57,851 nucleotides of DNA from JANFXS01 sp022791155 (GCA_949743895.1 CATJUX010000042.1:1-57851); one strand, 5' to 3'; positions 43,544 through 52,261 are shown, counted from the stretch's first letter. Numbers and translations are program-made. The notes: generated from the sequence alone by a model not told the origin.

Positions 43544-43804
43544 ATGGACAAAAACAACTCGAATGACTTTAAGATAATTCCCGGTGTTGGAAAGGCCATG
43601 GAAAAAGACTTTGTGCGGCTGGGATATAAATGCGTGGGCGATTTGAAGGGCGAAAATCCAGAGGAAATGTATGAACGAATGTGTATAATGGAAGGCCGCA
43701 GGGTTGACAGATGCGTGCTTTATGTGTATAGGCTTTCTGTATATTTTGCTGAAAATGATGAACACGACAGTGAAAAACTCAAATGGTGGAACTGGAAAGA
43801 CTGA
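43544..43804 (+). CDS. Cdd1-type helix-hairpin-helix protein
   Basis: 86 residues. The helix-hairpin-helix segment IIPGVGKAMEKDFVRLGYKCVGDLKGENPEEMYERM is followed by RRVDRCVLYVYRLSVYFA and the invariant-looking tail LKWWNWKD. This is the pattern of the Cdd1 'pathogenicity locus' family (PF11731), presumed to bind nucleic acid but without a known function. ATG 43544 is favoured because GAGGA at 43532-43536 is seven bases away; ATG 43538 would be too close. It lies between two argJ genes in the same operon, with no obvious reason for that placement. Confidence 0.88.
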   Translation: MDKNNSNDFKIIPGVGKAMEKDFVRLGYKCVGDLKGENPEEMYERMCIMEGRRVDRCVLYVYRLSVYFAENDEHDSEKLKWWNWKD

Positions 43805-43815
43805 GGAGGAGAAAT

Positions 43816-45036
43816 ATGAAAATTATAGATGGCTCTGTGACAGCGCCAAAAGGCTTTATGGCGACAGGAGCGGCAATTGGAATAAAAAAGGGAACAAAAG
43901 ATTTGGCGCTCATCAAAAGCGATGTTCCAGCGGTGTGTGCGGGGTGTTTCACAACAAATGTTGTGAAAGCGGCGTCAGTCATGAGGAACATGGAGCTTTT
44001 GAAAAACGGAAACAAAATAAGCGGCGTGGCTGTCAACAGCGGCAATGCCAACGCATGCACAGGCGAAAAGGGAAAAGAAAGCAATGTCAAAATGGCCGAG
44101 GCGTTTGCAAAAGAAATAGGAGCCAGTGCAGAAAATATACTCACGGCTTCAACGGGAGTTATAGGAGCGGAGTTCCCCATTGACATAGTGAGCAATGGAA
44201 TTGCAAAAACAGCGCCATTGCTCAATTCATCAAGAGAAAGCTCGCTTTTGGCCGCCGAGGCAATTATGACAACTGATACATATTCAAAAGAGGTTGCCGT
44301 TCAAACTGAAATTGGCGGAAAAACTGTCACAATTGGGGCAATTGCAAAGGGAAGTGGCATGATACACCCCAACATGGCCACAATGCTTGCTTTTGTGACA
44401 ACTGACTGCAACATTGAAAAGAGCATTCTTCAGGAAATTTTGAGCGAGGATATTAAAACCACATATAACATGGTTTCGGTTGACGGCGACACTTCCACAA
44501 ACGACACAATTGTTGTGCTTGCCAACGGCATGGCACAAAACGAGCTTATAACTGAAATGAATGAAGACGCCAAAAAGTTCCAAAATGCGCTTCACTATGT
44601 GAATGAAAAGCTTGCAAAGGAGCTTGTGCGTGACGGCGAGGGAGCAACAAAGTTTATAGAGGTTAATGTTTCGGGAGCCAAAAATGACAATGATGCAAAA
44701 AAAATGGCCAAAAGCGTTGTTTGCAGCAATTTGTTCAAGGCCGCCGTGTTTGGAGAAGACGCCAACTGGGGCCGTGTTCTTTGCGCCATGGGCTACAGCG
44801 GGGTTGAGTTTGATCCCGAAAAAACGGACATTGTCTTCTCCAGTGAAAAAGGCAGCATAAACCTCATGAACAGAGGAACTCCTGTGAACTTTGACGAGGA
44901 AAAAGCCGCTGAAATATTGAGCGCAAAAGAAATCACTGTGAACATAAAAATTTCTGAAGGCGAGGGAACGGCCGTGGCGTGGGGCTGTGACCTGAGCTAT
45001 GAATATGTAAAAATAAACGGTGACTACCGCAGTTGA
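43816..45036 (+). CDS. argJ: Ornithine acetyltransferase ArgJ, copy 2
   Basis: 406 residues starting MKIIDGSVTAPKGFMATG after GAGGAGG. All ArgJ hallmarks are intact: NSGNANACTG (residues 74-83), TASTG (110-114) and the self-cleavage site MIHPNMATML with Thr189 as the expected nucleophile. GEDANWGRVLCAMGYSG and a C-terminal EYVKINGDYRS are also typical. It is closer to the family norm than copy 1, so it is the likelier main enzyme of the acetyl cycle. argB follows after 15 bases. Confidence 0.95.
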   Translation: MKIIDGSVTAPKGFMATGAAIGIKKGTKDLALIKSDVPAVCAGCFTTNVVKAASVMRNMELLKNGNKISGVAVNSGNANACTGEKGKESNVKMAEAFAKEIGASAENILTASTGVIGAEFPIDIVSNGIAKTAPLLNSSRESSLLAAEAIMTTDTYSKEVAVQTEIGGKTVTIGAIAKGSGMIHPNMATMLAFVTTDCNIEKSILQEILSEDIKTTYNMVSVDGDTSTNDTIVVLANGMAQNELITEMNEDAKKFQNALHYVNEKLAKELVRDGEGATKFIEVNVSGAKNDNDAKKMAKSVVCSNLFKAAVFGEDANWGRVLCAMGYSGVEFDPEKTDIVFSSEKGSINLMNRGTPVNFDEEKAAEILSAKEITVNIKISEGEGTAVAWGCDLSYEYVKINGDYRS

Positions 45037-45051
45037 TGGAGGAAAACGGAA

Positions 45052-45954
45052 ATGGAAATGGAAGCAAAAACGCAGATGATTAAGGAGAACATTGAAAAGG
45101 CTCAAATACTCACGGAGGCCCTCCCTTTCATACAGCGGTTTTATGACAAAACAATTGTCATCAAATATGGCGGAAGCGCCCTCATAAACCCTGAAATAAA
45201 AGAAACAATCATAAAGGACATTGTTCTCATGAAAATGGTTGGAATGCACCCTGTCATTGTGCATGGCGGAGGGCCGGACATAAACTCAATGCTCAAAAGG
45301 CTCAACATTGAATCAAAATTTGTTGACGGCCTTCGCGTGACAGACAATGACACAATGGAAGTTGCCGAAATGGTTCTCAGCGGGAAGATCAACAAGCAGA
45401 TTGTGACAGACATTGAGCTTCACGGTGTCAAGGCCGTTGGCATAAGCGGCAAAGACGGCGGAACTGTGAAAGCGAAAAAAATAGAGAAAAATGGCGTTGA
45501 CTATGGCTGTGTTGGCGAAATTGTGGATGTGGATCCTGCGCTTTTGCAGTCGATAATATCCTCGGGCTTCATACCGGTCATAGCGCCCATAGGGAAAGAC
45601 GATGCCGGCGGAAGCTACAACATAAATGCCGATTATATGGCTGTGTCCATAGCGGGAAGCCTTAAGGCCGAAAAGCTGGCGTTTCTAACCGATGTTGAGG
45701 GCGTTATGAAAGATGTGAACGATCCGTCAAGCCTCATGAGCTTCATACAGGCGGAAAACATACAGTCTCTAATTGATGACGGAACAATTTCAGGCGGCAT
45801 GATACCAAAGGTTGAATGCTGCATGAGCGCTGTGAAAGCCGGAGTGAACAACGTGCACATACTTGACGGGCGAGTTGAACACTGCCTCATACTTGAGCTT
45901 TTCACTCCTGAGGGAATAGGAACTATGATTGAGAAAGGAAGATATGAACAATGA
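45052..45954 (+). CDS. argB: Acetylglutamate kinase
   Basis: 300 residues. It phosphorylates N-acetylglutamate with ATP. The amino-acid kinase fold shows IVIKYGGSAL (phosphate loop), PVIVHGGGPDINSML, FVDGLRVTDNDTMEVAEMVLSG and AEKLAFLTDVEGVM. The N-terminal helix (about 20 residues, IEKAQILTEALPFIQRF) is the extension found in arginine-inhibited hexameric forms, so feedback by arginine is likely. GGAGG lies nine bases before the ATG. Its stop codon overlaps the argD start. Confidence 0.97.
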   Translation: MEMEAKTQMIKENIEKAQILTEALPFIQRFYDKTIVIKYGGSALINPEIKETIIKDIVLMKMVGMHPVIVHGGGPDINSMLKRLNIESKFVDGLRVTDNDTMEVAEMVLSGKINKQIVTDIELHGVKAVGISGKDGGTVKAKKIEKNGVDYGCVGEIVDVDPALLQSIISSGFIPVIAPIGKDDAGGSYNINADYMAVSIAGSLKAEKLAFLTDVEGVMKDVNDPSSLMSFIQAENIQSLIDDGTISGGMIPKVECCMSAVKAGVNNVHILDGRVEHCLILELFTPEGIGTMIEKGRYEQ

Positions 45955-47141
45955 ACAACACAGAAGCTCTGGCGGCAAGAGGCGCCAATGTTATTATGAA
46001 CACATACAGCCGTTTCCCAATTGCGTTTGACCATGGCAAGGGTATGTATGTTTGGGACACTGATGGCAAAAAATATATTGATTTTGTGGCCGGAATAGCT
46101 GTGAATTCATTGGGCCATGCCCACAAACAGCTTTGTGAAAAAATTGCCCAGCAGTCACAAAAGCTCATGCACGTTTCGAATTTATATTACACGGAGCCAC
46201 AAATTGAGCTTGCGGAAATGATATGCAAGCACAGCAGTTTTGACAAAGTGTTTTTTTGCAACAGCGGCGCCGAAAGCATAGAGGCTTCGCTGAAAATATG
46301 CCGCAAATATGCCGACATGAAAAACAAGCCCGGCCGCGACATAATAGCCATGGAGCATTCCTTCCACGGAAGGACATATGGCGCTGTGACGGCCACGGGA
46401 CAGGAAAAATATCAAAAAGGCTTGGCGCCGCTCATGCCAGGGATTAAGCATGTTCCGTTCAATGACATTGAGGCGCTTAAAAACGCCGTGAACGAGAACA
46501 CATGCGGCATACTTTTGGAGCCTGTTCAGGGCGAGGGCGGAATTCATGTGGCAGACAAGGAATATTTGAAAGAAGTTAGACAAATTTGTGACAAAAACGA
46601 CATTGTGCTTGTGTTTGACGAAGTTCAGTGTGGCGTTGGAAGGTGTGGCGAGCTTTTTGCACATCAGGTTTTGGGAGTGGCGCCTGACGCGGCTGTTTTT
46701 GCAAAGGGCCTTGCCGGAGGAATCCCAATTGGCGCGCTTATGGCCACAGACAAATTGGCGGCGGCTTTCAAGCCGGGGGATCATGCCTCAACATTTGGCG
46801 GCAATCCTTTTGCCACAGCGGCCGGAACAGTTGTTATGAACGAGCTGTTTGGCGGCGGTTTGCTGGACAACGTTAAGAAACAGGGCGAATATCTCAAAAA
46901 AAGATTGTTGGAATTGAAGGAAAAATGTTCTATAATAAAAGATGTGAGAGGTTTGGGGCTTATGCAAGGAATTGAGCTTGGCACAGCCGCGGCGCCTGTC
47001 ATAGCAGAGTGCATAAAAAATGGGCTTCTTTTGGTTGGAGCGGGAGAAAAAGTCATTCGTTTTGTGCCCGCGCTCATAGTTGAAAAAGAAGACATTGACT
47101 ATGCCATGGATATATTGGAAAAGGCTGTTTCTAAGATATGA
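45951..47141 (+). CDS. argD: Acetylornithine aminotransferase
   Basis: 396 residues, class III PLP aminotransferase making N-acetylornithine from the semialdehyde and glutamate. Motifs: YVWDTDGKKYIDFVAGIAVNSLGHAH, FFCNSGAESIEASLKICRKY, IAMEHSFHGRTYGAVTATGQ, LVFDEVQCGVGRCG and the PLP lysine in VFAKGLAGGIPIGALMA. It overlaps argB by four bases (ATGA), showing translational coupling. With argC, argJ and argB it covers conversion of N-acetylglutamate to ornithine. Confidence 0.97.
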   Translation: MNNTEALAARGANVIMNTYSRFPIAFDHGKGMYVWDTDGKKYIDFVAGIAVNSLGHAHKQLCEKIAQQSQKLMHVSNLYYTEPQIELAEMICKHSSFDKVFFCNSGAESIEASLKICRKYADMKNKPGRDIIAMEHSFHGRTYGAVTATGQEKYQKGLAPLMPGIKHVPFNDIEALKNAVNENTCGILLEPVQGEGGIHVADKEYLKEVRQICDKNDIVLVFDEVQCGVGRCGELFAHQVLGVAPDAAVFAKGLAGGIPIGALMATDKLAAAFKPGDHASTFGGNPFATAAGTVVMNELFGGGLLDNVKKQGEYLKKRLLELKEKCSIIKDVRGLGLMQGIELGTAAAPVIAECIKNGLLLVGAGEKVIRFVPALIVEKEDIDYAMDILEKAVSKI

Positions 47142-47168
47142 TTGTAAGCTGAAAAAGGAGAGGTTTTC

Positions 47169-48056
47169 ATGAAATTTGTTACATATCTGAAAGACGAAAA
47201 GGAATCCGTTGGAGTTGTGACGAAATGTGGAAAGAAAATTATTCCGGTCAAAGAAAACGGGTTTGGTTATGAAAGCATGAACGATCTCATAAAAAACATG
47301 ACAGATGAGGAACTGAACAGCCTTAAAGCGCTTGTGGCTGAGGGAAAGGGCGAGGGAAAGCTTTTGATTGAGGAAGTCAAAATTCTTGCTCCCATACCAA
47401 ACCCGGCTCAGGACATAATATGTCTGGGAATAAACTATATGGAACATGCTGTTGAATCTGTAAGATATAAAAAAGAAGCTTTTGACGGAAGCCGTGAATT
47501 CCCTGTTTATTTCTCCAAAAGGGTCAACAGAGCGTCTGGCGACGGCGATGTTATCCCCAGCCACAAAGACATAATAGAAACACTTGACTATGAAGCCGAA
47601 CTGGCGGTTATAATAGGCAAAGACGCCAAAAATGTGTCAAAGGAAGACGCGTTCAAATATGTTTTTGGATATACGGTTATCAACGATGTGACAGCGCGCG
47701 AGCTTCAAACAAGACACAAGCAGTGGTATTTTGGCAAAGGGCTTGACGGCTTCACGCCAATGGGGCCGGCCATTGTGACAGCCGATGAAATTGCGGCGCC
47801 CCCTGTTTTGACAATCAAGTCATATGTCAATGGCGAGCTTAGACAAAATTCAAAAACGGATCTTCTCATACATGACATACCATATGTCATCAATGAGCTT
47901 TCGCAAGGAATGACGCTCAAAGCGGGAACAATCATAGCCACAGGAACCCCCGCAGGCGTTGGAATGGGCTTTGTTCCGCCAAAGTTCCTTGTCCCCGGCG
48001 ATGTTGTGACATGTGAAATTGAGGGAATTGGAAAAATCACAAACACCGTTGAATGA
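47169..48056 (+). CDS. Fumarylacetoacetate hydrolase-family protein
   Basis: 295 residues. The C-terminal ~220 form an FAH domain: IICLGINYMEHA, FSKRVNRASGDGDVIPSH, DYEAELAVIIGKDAKN (metal-binding glutamates), GYTVINDVTARELQTRHKQWYFGKGLDGFTPMGP and IIATGTPAGVGMGF. Family members hydrolyse acylpyruvates, decarboxylate oxaloacetate or isomerise ring-cleavage products; the substrate here is unknown. AAGGAG precedes the ATG 28 bases after argD. It may be part of the arg transcript or a separate unit with the dehydrogenase that follows. Confidence 0.9.
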   Translation: MKFVTYLKDEKESVGVVTKCGKKIIPVKENGFGYESMNDLIKNMTDEELNSLKALVAEGKGEGKLLIEEVKILAPIPNPAQDIICLGINYMEHAVESVRYKKEAFDGSREFPVYFSKRVNRASGDGDVIPSHKDIIETLDYEAELAVIIGKDAKNVSKEDAFKYVFGYTVINDVTARELQTRHKQWYFGKGLDGFTPMGPAIVTADEIAAPPVLTIKSYVNGELRQNSKTDLLIHDIPYVINELSQGMTLKAGTIIATGTPAGVGMGFVPPKFLVPGDVVTCEIEGIGKITNTVE

Positions 48057-48081
48057 TTTGTGCAGATTGGAGGGACATGCT

Positions 48082-49035
48082 GTGAACATTGTTGTTATTG
48101 AACCATTGGGAATTTCGGCCGAAAAGGCTGACAAGGCGTTGAAACCGTTGAGAGATGCCGGGCACAACATCAAATGCTATGAAACACGCACTGAAGATGA
48201 AAATGAACTGGTGCAGAGAGGAAAAGACGCTGAAATCATTATATTGGCAAATTTGCCGTTCAAAAAGAATGTTTTGGAGAAATGTGAAAAACTCAAAATG
48301 ATTTCAGTTGCGTTCACAGGCGTTGATCACATTGATGTGGATTTTTGCCGTGAAAAGGGCATAACTGTGTGCAATGCCGCGGGCTACAGCACAAATGCCG
48401 TGGCTGAACTCACGTTTGGATTGGCGCTTTCGGTTTTGAGAAACATACCAAAATGCGACTCGGCAACGCGTGCTGGCGGAACAAAAGCCGGGCTTGTGGG
48501 CTGTGAGCTTTTTGGAAAAACGTTTGGCGTTGTTGGCACAGGTGCCATAGGAAGCCGTGTGTGCGCCATAGCAAAGGTCTTTGGCTGTGATGTTGTGGCA
48601 TACAGCAGAACAGAAAAAGAAGAACTCAAAAACAGCGGCGTGAAATATCTTTCGCTTGATGAACTGCTTGAAAAAAGCGACATTGTTTCGCTTCATGTTC
48701 CGGCAACAAAAGAAACGTCAAAGCTTATAGGAAAAAATGAGATTGGCCGCATGAAAAAAAACGCCGTGCTGATCAATGCGGCGCGTGGAGCCGTGATAGA
48801 TGGTCAGGCGTTGGCTGATGCGCTTGACAGCGGACAAATTGCGGGAGCTGGAATTGATGTTTTTGAAACCGAGCCGCCAATTGAAAAAGAAAATCCCCTT
48901 TTGAACTGCAAAAACACGGTTTTAACCCCTCATGTGGCTTTTGCATCTGAAGAAGCGCTGTATGCAAGGGCAAAAATTGTTGTTGACAACATTGTCAAAT
49001 GGCAAAACGGCTCAAGTCAAAACTTAATCTGCTGA
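48082..49035 (+). CDS. D-2-hydroxyacid dehydrogenase
   Basis: 317 residues starting with GTG after GGAGGG at 48069-48074. It has the D-isomer-specific 2-hydroxyacid dehydrogenase fold: ISVAFTGVDHIDVDFC, the NAD-binding loop FGVVGTGAIGSRVCAIAKVFGCDV, catalytic arginine in LINAARGAVIDGQAL, glutamate in IDVFETEPP and histidine in TPHVAFASEEALYAR. It reduces a 2-keto acid (phosphonooxypyruvate, glyoxylate, hydroxypyruvate or other); the substrate cannot be fixed. An upstream in-frame extension overlaps the preceding gene and is rejected. Confidence 0.92.
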   Translation: MNIVVIEPLGISAEKADKALKPLRDAGHNIKCYETRTEDENELVQRGKDAEIIILANLPFKKNVLEKCEKLKMISVAFTGVDHIDVDFCREKGITVCNAAGYSTNAVAELTFGLALSVLRNIPKCDSATRAGGTKAGLVGCELFGKTFGVVGTGAIGSRVCAIAKVFGCDVVAYSRTEKEELKNSGVKYLSLDELLEKSDIVSLHVPATKETSKLIGKNEIGRMKKNAVLINAARGAVIDGQALADALDSGQIAGAGIDVFETEPPIEKENPLLNCKNTVLTPHVAFASEEALYARAKIVVDNIVKWQNGSSQNLIC

Positions 49036-49128
49036 CGCTGTAAGTTTGTCAATTTTCAAAAGGATTTTGACAGACTTGTGTTGCAATTGCAACAGATTTT
49101 GAGGGCGGTATATACTAAAATGTGGTTG

Positions 49129-49157
49129 TTGACGATATTTGTCTCAATTGGTATAAT
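49129..49157 (+). promoter_or_regulatory. Promoter of the sufCB-nfeD-SPFH unit
   Basis: TTGACG (49129-49134), a 17-base spacer and TATAAT (49152-49157), 50 bases before sufC. Confidence 0.68.
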
Positions 49158-49207
49158 CTATTAAATCATTGTATATTATCGCTCTATTTTGCTTGAGGAG
49201 GAAAATG

Positions 49208-49933
49208 ATGCTGAAACTGAAAAACATTTCCTACACCGTTGAAGGTGAAAAGGAAATAATAAATGATATTAGCCTGAACATAGAAGACGGCAAATTTATT
49301 GTTATAACAGGCCCAAACGGCAGCGGAAAAAGCACTTTGGCCAAAATAATTTCAGGAATATTGAAACCGACGTCAGGAAGTATATTTTTTGACGACGTGG
49401 ATATAACAGAAATGAACATAACAGAAAGGGCTAAAATGGGGATAAGCTTTGCTTTTCAGCAGCCGGTTAGGTTTAAGGGTGTCACAGTGAAAGATCTCAT
49501 TGATTTGGCGGCTGGAAAAAGCATGTCCACAGTTGCGGCATGTGAATATCTCTCAGAAGTTGGTCTTTGTGCAAGGGACTATATCGACCGTGAAGTGAAT
49601 GCCTCACTTTCGGGAGGCGAGCTTAAAAGAATTGAAATTGCCACAATTTTGGCGCGCGGAACAAAGGTTTCTGTTTTTGACGAACCCGAGGCCGGAATTG
49701 ACCTTTGGAGTTTCAAAAACCTCATCAATGTTTTTGAGAAAATGCACAGCCAGATAAAGGGATCGATAGTCATCATTTCCCACCAGGAAAGAATTCTTGG
49801 CATTGCCGATGAAATTGTTGTTTTGTCAGGAGGCTCGATAACACACAGGGGCGGCAAAGATGAAATCATGCCAGAGCTCATGCGTGAAGCTGAAATGGAG
49901 CAAAGCTGCAAATATTTCAGAGAGGGGGAATGA
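49208..49933 (+). CDS. sufC: Fe-S cluster assembly ATPase SufC
   Basis: 241 residues. SufC is an ABC-type ATPase that drives the SufB scaffold in iron-sulfur cluster building. Motifs: Walker A GPNGSGKSTLAK, Q-loop SFAFQQPVRFKGVTV, signature ASLSGGELKRIEIA, Walker B VSVFDEPEAGIDLWS (glutamate followed by AGID, as in SufC) and VIISHQERIL. GAGGAGG at 49195-49201 favours ATG 49208. The SufB-like gene begins four bases after its stop codon. No SufS, SufU or SufE gene is adjacent. Confidence 0.92.
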   Translation: MLKLKNISYTVEGEKEIINDISLNIEDGKFIVITGPNGSGKSTLAKIISGILKPTSGSIFFDDVDITEMNITERAKMGISFAFQQPVRFKGVTVKDLIDLAAGKSMSTVAACEYLSEVGLCARDYIDREVNASLSGGELKRIEIATILARGTKVSVFDEPEAGIDLWSFKNLINVFEKMHSQIKGSIVIISHQERILGIADEIVVLSGGSITHRGGKDEIMPELMREAEMEQSCKYFREGE

Positions 49934-49937
49934 CACA

Positions 49938-50858
49938 ATGACTGACAAAATAAGAGATGCATTGCTTGAACTGGTTTCGGACATACACGGCGTTCCTGAA
50001 GGCGCATATAATATACGGTTAAACAGCAAGCTTGACGGCCGGCGTTCCACAGGCGACATTGAAATTGTGAGCAAAACCGACAAAAGCGGCATAGACATAA
50101 TCATCAAACCAGGCACAAAAAACCAAAGTGTTCACATCCCTGCCCTTGTGACAGAAGCCGGAATACACGATTTGGTTTATAACGATTTTTTCATTGGCGA
50201 TGATGCCGATGTTGTGATTGTCGCCGGCTGTGGAATTCACAATGACGGCCATGAGGCAAGCGAGCACAATGGAATTCACAGATTTTTTGTTGGAAAAAAC
50301 GCCAAAGTTAAATATATCGAAAAGCACATTGGAAGCGGTGAAGGAACAGGAGAAAGAATCATAAACCCACAAACAGTTGTTGAGGCCGGTGAAGGAAGCT
50401 ATGTCGAGTTTGAAACAACACAGCTCAAAGGCGTTGACTCCACAATAAGAACAACAACGGCAAAGGCTGAGGCGGGAGCAACAGTTGTTGTTAAAGAAAA
50501 AATAATGACTCATGGCGCTCAATATGCCGAAACAAGGTTTTCAGTTGATTTGAACGGCGATGGCTCCAGTGTCAGTCTTGTGTCGCGCTCGGTTGCCAAA
50601 GACAAATCAAAACAAAAATTTATATCAACAATAAACGGGAATGCCAAATGTGCCGGGCATTCCGAATGCGATGCCATAATAATGGATGACGCTGTTGTTG
50701 TTGCCGTTCCTGAAATCAGCGCGAACAATGTTGAAGCATCGCTCATACATGAAGCGGCCATCGGGAAAATTGCCGGGGAACAGATTATCAAACTTATGAC
50801 ACTTGGGCTCACAGAGGAAGAAGCCGAAGCCCAAATTGTAAACGGTTTCCTGAAATAG
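49938..50858 (+). CDS. sufB: SufB/SufD-like scaffold protein (minimal SUF type)
   Basis: 306 residues, much shorter than classic SufB (~465). The beta-helix core shows HDLVYNDFFIGDDADVVIVAGCGIHNDG, YVEFETTQLKGVDSTIRTTTAK, and a C-terminal CAGHSECDAIIMDDAVVVAVPEISANNVEASLIHEAAIGKIAGEQI, where the cysteine of ECDAI aligns with a conserved SufB position. With SufC it matches the two-gene minimal system described in anaerobes and archaea as SMS. The sulfur source must be encoded elsewhere. GAGGGGG lies nine bases before ATG 49938. Confidence 0.9.
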   Translation: MTDKIRDALLELVSDIHGVPEGAYNIRLNSKLDGRRSTGDIEIVSKTDKSGIDIIIKPGTKNQSVHIPALVTEAGIHDLVYNDFFIGDDADVVIVAGCGIHNDGHEASEHNGIHRFFVGKNAKVKYIEKHIGSGEGTGERIINPQTVVEAGEGSYVEFETTQLKGVDSTIRTTTAKAEAGATVVVKEKIMTHGAQYAETRFSVDLNGDGSSVSLVSRSVAKDKSKQKFISTINGNAKCAGHSECDAIIMDDAVVVAVPEISANNVEASLIHEAAIGKIAGEQIIKLMTLGLTEEEAEAQIVNGFLK

Positions 50859-50883
50859 TGCCAATATAAAGGAGGGTGACAAT

Positions 50884-51336
50884 ATGGGAATTAATATGGA
50901 AACATTTTGGCTTATATTGTTTGTCATATTCATTGTTGCGGAACTTGCCACAGCAGGAGCGCTTGTTTCAATATGGTTTTGTTTTGGCTCCCTTGCAGCA
51001 ATGGCAGCGGCCAAGGCAGACACGCCATGGCTTGTTCAGCTTGTGGTTTTTGTTGTTGTTTCCGCCGCGCTTGTCATTCTCACAAAACCTTTTCTCAGAA
51101 AAATTTTGAAATTCAAAACACAGCCAACAAATGTTGACGCCATTATAGGCGGCACAGGCGTTGTGCTTGAAACAATAAGCAACATTGACGAAAAGGGCGC
51201 TGTCAAAATTGACGGCAAAATATGGACAGCAAGAAGTGTTGCGGACAATGCTGTGATTGAAAAGGACAGCAAAGTTAAAGTTGTTGAAATAAGAGGTGTT
51301 AAGCTGATAGTGGAAATGTGTGAAGGAGGAGAGTAG
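50884..51336 (+). CDS. NfeD-like membrane protein
   Basis: 150 residues. Two or three hydrophobic helices (about residues 5-65) precede a small soluble OB-fold domain (TNVDAIIGGTGVVLETISNIDEKGAVKIDGKIWTARSVADN), the NfeD C-terminal domain. NfeD proteins are usually encoded beside an SPFH/stomatin protein and act with it at membrane microdomains; the gene for such a partner follows directly. GGAGGGTGA lies before the ATG. A start at 50896 is possible. Confidence 0.9.
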   Translation: MGINMETFWLILFVIFIVAELATAGALVSIWFCFGSLAAMAAAKADTPWLVQLVVFVVVSAALVILTKPFLRKILKFKTQPTNVDAIIGGTGVVLETISNIDEKGAVKIDGKIWTARSVADNAVIEKDSKVKVVEIRGVKLIVEMCEGGE

Positions 51337-51337
51337 A

Positions 51338-52261
51338 ATGCCAGCAATAATTGTGTTAGTTATTATATTTTTGGTTATTATAATTTTCAATTTGAAAATT
51401 GTTCCGCAGGCATATGTTTATGTTGTTGAAAGACTGGGCGCATATCATGCCACATGGGGCACAGGGCTCCATTTTGCTGTGCCAGTGTTTGACAAAGTGT
51501 CAAAGAAAGTCAGCTTGAAAGAGCTTGTCGCAGATTTCCCGCCACAGCCCGTTATAACAAAAGATAATGTCACAATGCAGATTGACACTGTAATATATTT
51601 GCAGATAACAGATCCAAAGCTCTATGTTTATGGCGTTGACAACCCAATAAGAGCCATTGAAAACCTCACAGCCACAACGCTTAGAAACATAATTGGTGAT
51701 TTGGAGTTGGATCAAACACTCACATCGCGCGACATAATCAACAGCAAAATGCGAATGATACTTGACGAGGCCACAGATCCATGGGGAATAAAAATTAACC
51801 GTGTGGAGCTTAAAAACATAATGCCGCCAAAAGAAATTCAAGATTCAATGGAAAAACAGATGAAGGCCGAGCGTGAGAGACGTGAAAAAATTCTTCAGGC
51901 TGAAGGCGAAAAGCGCAGCGCTGTTCTTGTTGCCGAAGGTGAAAAGGAAAGCATGATTCTTAGAGCTGAAGCCGCAAAAGCTGCCGCAATTCTTCAGGCG
52001 GAGGCCGAAAAAGAGGCCACAATCAAAAAGGCCGAAGGTGAAGCTGAGGCCATACTCAAAGTTCAGCAGGCCACAGCCGAGGGCATTAAAATGATTAATG
52101 AAGCCGAACCGGGTGAAGGCGTGATTGCTGTCAAAAGCCTTGAAGCCTTTGAAAAGGCCGCTGACGGAAAAGCCACAAAAATCATCATTCCTTCACAAAT
52201 TCAGGGCCTTGCCGGGCTTGCAACTTCAATAAAGGAAATTGTCGTTGAAGAAAGAAAGTGA
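51338..52261 (+). CDS. SPFH/stomatin-like membrane protein
   Basis: 307 residues. One N-terminal membrane helix (IIVLVIIFLVIIIF) is followed by an SPFH domain (VPQAYVYVVERLGAYHATWGTGLHFAVPVFD, LRNIIGDLELDQTLTSRDIIN, WGIKINRVELKNIMPP). A long Ala/Glu-rich coiled coil follows (QMKAERERREKILQAEGEK..., about residues 180-255). This is the paraslipin/QmcA type that forms oligomeric rings with NfeD. AAGGAGGA at 51323-51330 supports ATG 51338, immediately after the nfeD stop codon. A terminator follows at 52325. Confidence 0.93.
   Translation: MPAIIVLVIIFLVIIIFNLKIVPQAYVYVVERLGAYHATWGTGLHFAVPVFDKVSKKVSLKELVADFPPQPVITKDNVTMQIDTVIYLQITDPKLYVYGVDNPIRAIENLTATTLRNIIGDLELDQTLTSRDIINSKMRMILDEATDPWGIKINRVELKNIMPPKEIQDSMEKQMKAERERREKILQAEGEKRSAVLVAEGEKESMILRAEAAKAAAILQAEAEKEATIKKAEGEAEAILKVQQATAEGIKMINEAEPGEGVIAVKSLEAFEKAADGKATKIIIPSQIQGLAGLATSIKEIVVEERK

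Noticed and set aside
44284..45264. 326-codon minus-strand frame opposite argJ copy 2 and argB
   Set aside because: It is opposite clear genes, has His/Phe-rich composition without domains, and lacks a ribosome site.
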